The notes under the pieces are model-generated. The model worked only from the letters and a program-made list of their open reading frames with translations. It ran no database searches and was not told where the DNA came from. Made by a program: the position numbers and the translations under genes. A stretch of 48,568 nucleotides of DNA. Origin: Brevibacterium sp. (GTDB taxonomy: Bacteria > Actinomycetota > Actinomycetes > Actinomycetales > Brevibacteriaceae). The stretch's first letter is position 1. Every line of letters begins with the position of its first letter. Location: NCBI GenBank assembly GCA_030457025.1, contig JAKDSA010000017.1, positions 1-48,568 of the forward strand. Direction: 5' to 3'. Below are positions 42,633 through 48,568 of this stretch, piece by piece.

Positions 42633-43483
42633 TGGAGGTCGGCGGGATTCAGGCGCTGCGTGCCTGGCGGAAACGGCAGCCGGGCACCGTGTCGCTGGTG
42701 CCGACGATGGGTGCCCTGCACTCGGGCCACCGGGCACTGATGGACCGGGCCAGGGCCGCCGGAGATTCGGTTGTGACCAGCATCTTCGTCAACCCGCTGC
42801 AGTTCGGTGCGGACGAGGACTTCATCAGATACCCGCGTCCCTTCGAAGCTGACTTAGACGTCTGCGAGGCTGCCGGAGTGGACTTCGTCTTTGCTCCGGC
42901 GCTGGGGGAGATGTATCCCGGTGCACCCGAAGTCACCGTCTCCTCTGGGCGCATGGGAGCGGTGTACGAAGGGGCTGCACGGCCGGGCCACTTCGACGGT
43001 GTCCTGACCGTGGTGGCCAAGCTCTTCACCCTGACGGCTCCGGACTCGGCGGTCTTCGGACTTAAGGACATTCAGCAGTTCTGTCTGGTCAAACGCATGA
43101 TCGCCGATCTCAACTTCGACATCGATCTGGTCGGGCTGCCGGTGGTCCGCGACGACGACGGTCTGGCCATGTCGAGTCGCAATGAATATCTGGCGCCTGC
43201 CGATCGAAGCGCTGCGTTGGCGATACCGCGGGCCTTGGACGCCTCAGCCCAGGCGGCGGCAGACGGGTCTCCGACTGGTGTTGAGGACGCAGCGGCTGCA
43301 GTGCTTCGTGCTGCGGCCGAGCGGGGAGACCTCGACCTCGGCTATCTCGGTCTCGTTGATGCCGCGACCTTTCAGCCGTGTCCACAGGACTTCGAGGGGC
43401 AGGCGCTGCTGCTCGTCTCGGCGTCCGTCGGAGGAACTCACCTCATCGACAATGTGCCACTCGAATTCCACCGTTCTCCGTGA
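42632..43483 (+). CDS. panC: Pantothenate synthetase
   Basis: 283 residues from ATG 42632, overlapping the panB stop (TGATG), with GGAG 9 nt upstream; GTG 42629 is an alternative start. It ligates pantoate and beta-alanine with ATP. VPTMGALHSGHRALMDRA (HIGH-like motif), TSIFVNPLQFGADEDFIRYPR, RPGHFDGVLTVVAKLF, AVFGLKDIQQFCLVKRM and GLAMSSRNEYL are conserved. panD (aspartate decarboxylase) is not in the window. Confidence 0.97.
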   Translation: MEVGGIQALRAWRKRQPGTVSLVPTMGALHSGHRALMDRARAAGDSVVTSIFVNPLQFGADEDFIRYPRPFEADLDVCEAAGVDFVFAPALGEMYPGAPEVTVSSGRMGAVYEGAARPGHFDGVLTVVAKLFTLTAPDSAVFGLKDIQQFCLVKRMIADLNFDIDLVGLPVVRDDDGLAMSSRNEYLAPADRSAALAIPRALDASAQAAADGSPTGVEDAAAAVLRAAAERGDLDLGYLGLVDAATFQPCPQDFEGQALLLVSASVGGTHLIDNVPLEFHRSP

Positions 43484-43792
43484 GTTCCACCGCTCCTTGT
43501 GAAATCCGAAATGATTCATTCGGCAGGGACATCACTGAATCATCGGCGACGGGAATGTCGAATGACGATTATATTACCTGTTGGATGCTGAATTGTGACC
43601 TGAATATATAAGAATTGTTAAAGTGCTGAAATACGCCTGTGGACGGGTTTGAAAAGACGACTTCGGCTGGGCCCTCATTCGACGTCGACCTGTCATCAAC
43701 CCTTGTCCTGATTGTCCTTTGTCAATAGACTCCACATCAGAAACAGTGGAAAACAGCGAGTTCATTCGCCGCAGCCGAAGGAGATGACGAAA
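43484..43792. other. Intergenic region with promoter of MscS-like gene
   Basis: 309 bp, AT-richer than its surroundings between about 43560 and 43640 (includes ATATATAA). A promoter fits at TTGTCC (43703-43708), 17 nt, TAGACT (43726-43731), giving a start near 43738 and a leader of about 55 nt with GAAGGAG (43777-43783). No open frame with a ribosome site and no recognised structured RNA. Confidence 0.55.
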
Positions 43793-45241
43793 ATGCAAAT
43801 GTCGGACCTATGGTCAGTTCTCGCAAAAGTGGGGCTGGCAATTCTCATACTTCTCGTTACGTGGATAATTGCCTCGATCCTCAAATGGGCGATCGGAAAA
43901 TTGGTGAGGAAGATACCGGCATTGCAGCGTGACGGCAACGACGGGCAGCAGATCGGGAAATCGATCGGACAGATCGGCAGTCTGATCATCTGGCTGCTCG
44001 GCCTCATCGCCGTGCTGCAGCTGTTCAACCTCGACCAGGTGCTCACTCCGCTGCAGGGTCTGCTCGACGGGATCTTCGGCTTTCTGCCCAATATCATCGG
44101 CGCCGGAGTCATCTTCTTCATCGGCTTCGTCTTCGCGAAGATCGCCAAGCAGCTGGTCCAGACGGCGCTCAACGCTGTCGACCTGACGAAGCTGACATCG
44201 AAGTTCCGTTCACTCGGCGACCGTGCCACCGGCGTCGCCGACTCGGCGACCGGAACCGCAGGGCAGCACAGCGACATCAACGCCCAGCAGGCCGCCTATG
44301 GCCAGCCCCAGTCGGGTCAGCCCGTTCAGGGGCACCCCGGTCAGCCGATGCAGCCCGGTCAGCCACGGAACCCGAACGCCGAGGCGAATGCCAAGATCTC
44401 GTCGCTCGCGGGCAACCTCGTCTTCGGAATCATCATCATCGTGGTCGCGATCTCGGCCCTGCAGGTGCTGGGCATTGCCGCCATCTCACAGCCTGCACAG
44501 CAGATGCTGGAGCTCTTCCTCAACGCCATTCCAGCCATCATCGCGGCCGGCATTCTGCTGGCCATCGGCGGAGTCATCGCCAAGTTCCTCGGCAATCTGC
44601 TCGAAGAGGTCCTGCGCGGAGTCGGCACGGACCGTGCAGTCGATTCGATCGGAATCGCTCCCGAGGGCACCAGCGCCTCGAGCGTGATCACCAAGATCGT
44701 GCAGGTCGCGATCATGATCTTCTTCGCGATCATGGCGACTCGGATGCTCGGGTTCCCTGAGATCACGAATATCCTCAACGAGATCCTCGACCTCGGCGGC
44801 AGCGTCCTCTTCGGCGCCGCGATCATCGCCGCCGGGTTCCTCATTGCGGCCCTGATCGGCAAGTTCATCACGAACTCCATGGCAAGCAAGGTGCTGCGGT
44901 ACTCGGCCATCGCACTCTTCATTGCGATGGGTCTGCGCTACATGGGTCTGGCCGATTCGATCATCAACCTGGCCTTCGGCGCCGTCGTGATCGGCGGAGC
45001 CGCCGCCGCAGCCTTGGCCTTCGGGCTCGGCGGTCGTGATGCCGCAGCCAGGATGCTCGACAAGGTCGATGTCGAAGCCGCGGTCGACGATGACGGTGTG
45101 GGCGGCCCTCACACGAGCGCTTCCACCGCAGGAAACAGCGGCGTCGGAGACAGCGGCATCGGGCACGGCGGAGTCGGCGCCGGCGACAGCGATCCTCTGG
45201 GCGGTCCCGGAGGCAACGGTCCGGTTCCCCCGGCAAGCTGA
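43793..45241 (+). CDS. MscS-type conserved-TM-helix channel protein
   Basis: 482 residues from ATG 43793 (GAAGGAG, 9 nt upstream; ATG 43784 is too close). It has two copies of a conserved TM-helix module. The first is about 5-125 (ILKWAIGKLVRKIPALQRDGNDGQQIGKSIGQIGSLIIWLLGLIAVLQLFNLDQVLTPLQGLLDGIFGFLPNIIGAGVIFFIGFVFAKIAKQLV). The second is about 205-435 (AISQPAQQMLELFLNAIPAIIAAGILLAIGGVIAKFLGNLLEEVLRGVG). A Gln/Pro/Gly linker (about 160-195) separates them, and a Gly/Ser tail closes the protein. The soluble beta/C-terminal domain of true MscS is absent. A membrane channel or tension-related role is the family expectation. Confidence 0.85.
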   Translation: MQMSDLWSVLAKVGLAILILLVTWIIASILKWAIGKLVRKIPALQRDGNDGQQIGKSIGQIGSLIIWLLGLIAVLQLFNLDQVLTPLQGLLDGIFGFLPNIIGAGVIFFIGFVFAKIAKQLVQTALNAVDLTKLTSKFRSLGDRATGVADSATGTAGQHSDINAQQAAYGQPQSGQPVQGHPGQPMQPGQPRNPNAEANAKISSLAGNLVFGIIIIVVAISALQVLGIAAISQPAQQMLELFLNAIPAIIAAGILLAIGGVIAKFLGNLLEEVLRGVGTDRAVDSIGIAPEGTSASSVITKIVQVAIMIFFAIMATRMLGFPEITNILNEILDLGGSVLFGAAIIAAGFLIAALIGKFITNSMASKVLRYSAIALFIAMGLRYMGLADSIINLAFGAVVIGGAAAAALAFGLGGRDAAARMLDKVDVEAAVDDDGVGGPHTSASTAGNSGVGDSGIGHGGVGAGDSDPLGGPGGNGPVPPAS

Positions 45242-45291
45242 TCGCAGGCGCTGTTCGAAGCGAGCAGATCGATTCGAACTGACTTCAGCAG

Positions 45292-45336
45292 AAGTACGTG
45301 CGGGTCGGGGCATTGGCCCCGGCCCGCACGTACTTT
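45292..45336 (+). terminator. Terminator of MscS-like gene, possibly bidirectional
   Basis: A 20-bp stem (45292-45311 with 45316-45335; one G-U pair) around the 4-nt loop ATTG. Read on either strand it ends in AAGT/ACTT. It lies between convergent genes (MscS-like stop 45241, LysE stop 45397) and could serve both. Confidence 0.85.
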
Positions 45337-45396
45337 GCTGCAGCGCCGGCAATCGTCGCCACACCGCACCTCGCGGGTGGTGACCTGCGCGGGCGG

Positions 45397-46206
45397 TTAT
45401 ACCGGAATGGCGATGACGGCGATGCCCATGATCACGAGAACCGTGGCGGAGACGGCTTCGATGTAGAAGTCCGTGCTCCTTCTCTGCAGGGCCGCCGCGG
45501 CCATGCCGGCGATCAGCGCGAGAAGGATCTGGTAGGCCAGCATCAGTCCGACCACGACCGAGACGAGCACCACATAGTCCACACCGGCAGCTGAGGCTGG
45601 CACCAGTGTCGGCATCACGGCCAGGAAGAACAGTCCGGCCTTCGGGTTGCTCAACGACGAGATCAGACCCCGACGGTAGGAGATGACCGACCGCAGCTGA
45701 CCCCAGGACTTCTTCGCACCGGCATCGGAACCGACTGGGCCGGCACCCGCACCCGCGCCAGCAGCGGCATCTGCACTGCCCTCGGCACCGACTCCACTGG
45801 CATCGGAGCTGACAGCAACCTCGGCGGCGGTGTCCGCATCACCGTCGAGGAGGTCATCGGTGGCGGCCACGATCTCGCTGACCTGTCCGCGAGGAGGCTC
45901 ACCGCGCAGCTCGGACCGGATGCGTAGGGCCTGCCGGGCGGCCAGGACTCCGAGCAGACACAGGTAGAGCCCGCCGATGATCTTGAGGATCAGCAGTGCC
46001 GAGGGGAAGGTCTTCAGCAGCGCCGAGATGCCAGTCAGGGCCGCGATCATCCAGACCGTCATGCCGGTGGCGGAGCCGAGTGAATAGATCAGCCCGGCCT
46101 TGCGGCGCAGGGCCGAAAGGCGAACGGTGAGGATCGTCTCGGGGCCAGGGGTGACCGCGAGGACGGTTGCGGCTCCGGCGATGGTGATGAGCTCGGGTCC
46201 GGTCAT
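45397..46206 (-). CDS. LysE/RhtB-family amino-acid exporter
   Basis: 269 residues, six membrane segments. The LysE motif VLAVTPGPETILTVRLSALRRKAGLIYSLGSATGMTVW is at the N-terminus, and the second half starts GLISSLSNPKAGLFFLAVMPTLVP. Family members export Lys, Arg, Thr or homoserine lactones. The usual length is about 205; here an Ala/Gly-rich acidic loop of about 60 residues (about 100-165) is inserted between the two halves. ATG 46206 has AAGGAG upstream on its strand. It is divergent from a LysR gene, the same layout as lysE-lysG. Confidence 0.92.
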   Translation of the reverse strand: MTGPELITIAGAATVLAVTPGPETILTVRLSALRRKAGLIYSLGSATGMTVWMIAALTGISALLKTFPSALLILKIIGGLYLCLLGVLAARQALRIRSELRGEPPRGQVSEIVAATDDLLDGDADTAAEVAVSSDASGVGAEGSADAAAGAGAGAGPVGSDAGAKKSWGQLRSVISYRRGLISSLSNPKAGLFFLAVMPTLVPASAAGVDYVVLVSVVVGLMLAYQILLALIAGMAAAALQRRSTDFYIEAVSATVLVIMGIAVIAIPV

Positions 46207-46383
46207 GGTGCTCCTTCAGGGACAGCGACCAGGCAGTTGACCCGGTCGAAGCGGGAAATGCGACGCTGCACGATGACGGCCCGACAAGAGCGCACGAGTC
46301 GCAAGGACACGTACCCACCGGGCTCTCCCTCAAGTCTGACGCACGCCTGCACCAGATGACACATCGGGAAAAGCAACCATTTA

Positions 46384-46425
46384 TTGACAACCATTCGGCA
46401 TTGCCGAACGTTCATCGGCTACGCT
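46384..46425 (+). promoter_or_regulatory. LysR-type operator and leaderless -10
   Basis: TTCGGCATTGCCGAA (46394-46408) is a perfect 7-bp inverted repeat around one base, with the T-N11-A layout of LysR binding sites. TTGACA (46384-46389) precedes it. TACGCT (46420-46425) lies 6 nt before ATG 46432, consistent with leaderless transcription of the regulator. The 225-bp divergent gap is shared with lysE. Confidence 0.65.
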
Positions 46426-46431
46426 GATTCC

Positions 46432-47334
46432 ATGTGGGATCTCAACCGACTGCGCATCTGGCGGGCCGTCGTGGCCACCGGGTCCGTGGTCGACGCTGCC
46501 CGAAGTCTCAACTACACATCCGCCACGGTCAGCCAGCACATCACGACCCTGCAGAAGGCAGTCGGCGTCCCCCTCTATCGCAGATCCGGGCGCGGCATCG
46601 AAATCACGGACCTGGGCAAGCGGCTGGCCGAAGAATCCGCTGAAGTCTTCACGGGTCTGGGGCGACTCGATACCCTCGTCGAAAACGTACGCACCGTGAA
46701 CCGGCCTCGTATGCGCATCGCGGCGTTCACCTCGTTCAATGCGGGTCTGCTGCCGGGGATCATTGAGCCGATCGCTCTCGAACACCCCGATATGCGCTTT
46801 GACATTCAGCTCAATGAGCCGGCCAAGGTACGCCGCAGTCATTGCACGATCGAGATCCGCAGCGAGGTCCCCCAGGAAGACGAGGTTCATCTGCCCGGTA
46901 TGACACGCACGGTCCTCTTCGACGACGACTACCGAGTCGTGGTCTCGGACAGGCACCGGTACGCGAGCCGCGAGTCCGTGCCGTTCAAGGACCTCGAGGA
47001 CCAGCGCTGGGTCGACTACGACCTGTGGGCCGGACCGACGAGCAAGGTCGTCGACCTCGCCTGTGCCGCCGCCGGATTCGAACCGCGAACCTTCGCGGCC
47101 TCGGAGGACGAATTCGCTGCGCTGGCCCTGGTCGCCTCGAATCTCGCGATCACCGTCCTGCCGCGCCTGTCTTCCGCGCAGCTGCGACAGGGGCTGAGAG
47201 CCGTCGGCCTCACCGACCCCACACCCGTGCGCCGAGTTGTCATGCACGTGCGTGAGCGCGAGGCCCACCTTCCGCACGTGCGCGCCTTCGTCACCGCCAC
47301 CGAGGCGGTCGTGGCCGACTACCTGACCCGCTGA
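46432..47334 (+). CDS. LysR-family regulator, probable controller of the LysE exporter
   Basis: 300 residues from ATG 46432. The helix-turn-helix is at 1-60: MWDLNRLRIWRAVVATGSVVDAARSLNYTSATVSQHITTLQKAVGVPLYRRSGRGIEITDLG. The substrate-binding-like effector domain is about 90-290. No Shine-Dalgarno is visible and the -10 is at leaderless spacing. The upstream extension of the frame (from 46384) would cross the operator and is rejected. By analogy with LysG it may activate the exporter when an amino acid accumulates. Confidence 0.9.
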   Translation: MWDLNRLRIWRAVVATGSVVDAARSLNYTSATVSQHITTLQKAVGVPLYRRSGRGIEITDLGKRLAEESAEVFTGLGRLDTLVENVRTVNRPRMRIAAFTSFNAGLLPGIIEPIALEHPDMRFDIQLNEPAKVRRSHCTIEIRSEVPQEDEVHLPGMTRTVLFDDDYRVVVSDRHRYASRESVPFKDLEDQRWVDYDLWAGPTSKVVDLACAAAGFEPRTFAASEDEFAALALVASNLAITVLPRLSSAQLRQGLRAVGLTDPTPVRRVVMHVREREAHLPHVRAFVTATEAVVADYLTR

Positions 47335-47405
47335 GAGGCCGTTCTGCCCAGGGAGACGCACCGTTCCTCATAGTGGGCTGAGTCCCCGGCGTCAGGGCGG
47401 TGGGA

Positions 47406-47417
47406 TAGGCTGTTCGG
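47406..47417 (+). promoter_or_regulatory. Leaderless -10 (TAGGCT) of guaB3
   Basis: TAGGCT at 47406-47411, 6 nt, then GTG 47418; no Shine-Dalgarno in the preceding 20 nt. Confidence 0.6.
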
Positions 47418-48551
47418 GTGAGTTCAGAAATCGAAATCGGCACAGGCAAGCGCGGTCGTCGCGGCTATTCCCTCGACGACATCGCCGTCATCCCTGCCCG
47501 GCGCACCAGAGATCCCGAAGACGTATCGCTGGACTGGCAGATCGACGCCTACCAGTTCGACCTCCCATTCATCGGCGCCCCCATGGACTCGGCCATGTCC
47601 CCGGAGACCGTGATCGCACTGGGCAAGCACGGCGGCCTGGGCGTCCTCGATCTCGAGGGCCTGTGGACCCGCTACGAGGACCCCACCCCGCTGCTGGCAG
47701 AGATCGCCCAGCTGCCTGCCGAGATGGCGACGGCACGGATGCAGGAACTCTACTCCGCACCCATCCAGGCCGAACTCATCACCGCCCGACTCGAACAGAT
47801 CCGCGAAGCCGGAGTCACCGTCGCCGGTGCACTGACACCGCAGCGGACTCAGCAGTTCTACAAGACAGTCATCGATGCCGGAGTCGACATCTTCGTCATC
47901 CGCGGCACCACTGTCTCTGCCGAGCACGTGTCCTCGCATACGGAGCCGCTCAACCTCAAGCAGTTCATCTACGAACTCGACGTCCCCGTCATCGTCGGCG
48001 GTGCCGCCACCTACACTGCGGCCCTGCACCTCATGCGCACCGGTGCCGCCGGTGTCCTCGTCGGCTTCGGTGGGGGAGCGGCGGCAACCACACGCAAGAC
48101 ACTGGGCCTCCACGCCCCGATGGCCACCGCCATCGCCGATGTCCACGCCGCCCGGCGCGACTACATGGACGAATCCGGCGGCCGCTACGTCCACGTCATC
48201 GCCGATGGCGGACTGGGCACCAGCGGTGAGATCGTCAAGGCCTTCGGCGTCGGCGCCGATGCCGTCATGCTCGGCACCGCTCTGGCCCGATCGACCGAGG
48301 CCCCCGGCCGCGGAATGCATTGGGGTGCCGAGGCCCACCACCCTGAACTTCCCCGCGGGCACCGCGTGGAGCTGGGAACCGTGGGCAGCCTCGAACAGGT
48401 TCTCTTCGGCCCCGGACGGACCGCCATCGGCGAACTCAACCTCGCCGGAGCCCTGCGTCGCGCACTCGCAACCACCGGCTATGTCGATCTGAAGGAATTC
48501 CAACGCGTCGACATCACCGTCTCGCCCTATCAGCCTGGATCGGTGGTCTGA
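47418..48551 (+). CDS. guaB3: GuaB3-family IMP dehydrogenase-related protein
   Basis: 377 residues, IMPDH/GMP-reductase TIM barrel without CBS domains. The start IEIGTGKRGRRGYSLDDIAVIPARRTRDPEDVSLDW is the GuaB3 pattern. VPVIVGGAATYTAALHLMRTGAAGVLVGFGGGAAATTRKTLG is the active-site loop: Ala replaces the catalytic Cys of GuaB (GSICTTR), so ordinary IMPDH chemistry is not expected. VIADGGLGTSGEIVKAFGVGADAVMLGTALARSTEAPG follows. Members occur widely in actinobacteria beside guaB; the exact activity is less settled. Start GTG 47418 is supported by leaderless -10 spacing. The window ends 17 bp after the stop. Confidence 0.93.
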   Translation: MSSEIEIGTGKRGRRGYSLDDIAVIPARRTRDPEDVSLDWQIDAYQFDLPFIGAPMDSAMSPETVIALGKHGGLGVLDLEGLWTRYEDPTPLLAEIAQLPAEMATARMQELYSAPIQAELITARLEQIREAGVTVAGALTPQRTQQFYKTVIDAGVDIFVIRGTTVSAEHVSSHTEPLNLKQFIYELDVPVIVGGAATYTAALHLMRTGAAGVLVGFGGGAAATTRKTLGLHAPMATAIADVHAARRDYMDESGGRYVHVIADGGLGTSGEIVKAFGVGADAVMLGTALARSTEAPGRGMHWGAEAHHPELPRGHRVELGTVGSLEQVLFGPGRTAIGELNLAGALRRALATTGYVDLKEFQRVDITVSPYQPGSVV

Positions 48552-48568
48552 TCTGTTCCGCCTGGCGC

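Overview
The window is a high-GC actinobacterial chromosome segment. Supporting features are HrcA/CIRCE control of groES-groEL, a DtxR/IdeR-type iron box, an Rpf-like cell-wall enzyme end, a GuaB/GuaB3 pair, a DUF222-HNH gene, many ATGA-coupled operons and several apparently leaderless genes. The gene content (desferrioxamine-type siderophore operon, nadABC-nifS, thiMED-tenA) would fit a Brevibacterium-like Micrococcales genome, but that is inferred from general knowledge and not from any search.

Layout. 1-3 kb: tail of an Rpf-like secreted protein, a 680-bp non-coding stretch rich in repeats and hairpins, then CIRCE-controlled groES-groEL. 3-5.4 kb: a MacB/LolD-type ABC exporter pair. 5.4-14.3 kb: a minus-strand lipid/CoA-type operon (acyl-CoA ligase, SRPBCC protein, PlsC-like acyltransferase, PEP-synthase/rifampicin-phosphotransferase-like enzyme). 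It is divergent from a TetR regulator coupled to an AidB-like acyl-CoA dehydrogenase. 14.3-18.2 kb: a hypothetical protein, an RluA-type pseudouridine synthase, a GntR/FCD regulator and guaB. 18.4-24.2 kb: an iron-box-controlled three-gene hydroxamate siderophore operon in which the acyltransferase (DesC) and NIS synthetase (DesD) are one polypeptide. 24.2-29.1 kb: a small stand-alone protein resembling the GyrA dimer-interface segment, then a LacI regulator and a XylFGH-like sugar ABC transporter with a perfect LacI-type operator. 29.1-32.6 kb: a long perfect palindrome, a TPP riboswitch and thiM-thiE-thiD-tenA, a thiamin salvage operon. 32.6-36.3 kb: a DUF1648 membrane protein, a 71-residue membrane protein, an AT-richer stretch, a DUF222-HNH gene, and decayed remnants of a YCII/ECF-sigma pair. 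36.4-41.5 kb: nadA-nadB-nadC-cysteine desulfurase (de novo NAD, with an Fe-S source for NadA). 41.7-43.5 kb: panB-panC. 43.8-48.55 kb: an MscS-type TM-helix channel protein, a LysE exporter with divergent LysR regulator, and guaB3.

Themes across the window. (1) Five genes have a TANNNT -10 hexamer ending exactly 6 nt before the start codon and no usable Shine-Dalgarno, which suggests leaderless mRNAs. (2) Short tandem duplications are scattered through the window, both in frame (ABC ATPase tail, DesB, NadC tail, PanB N-terminus, DUF222 Ser tract, PEP-enzyme linker) and between genes. (3) Two unrelated perfect inverted repeats (21 and 28 bp arms) share a 16-nt spacer. The window is mostly housekeeping and accessory metabolism. 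I saw no CRISPR array, phage, insertion sequence, tRNA or rRNA. The least explained items are the GyrA-like mini-protein, the ligase/acyltransferase/PEP-enzyme operon and the palindromes.
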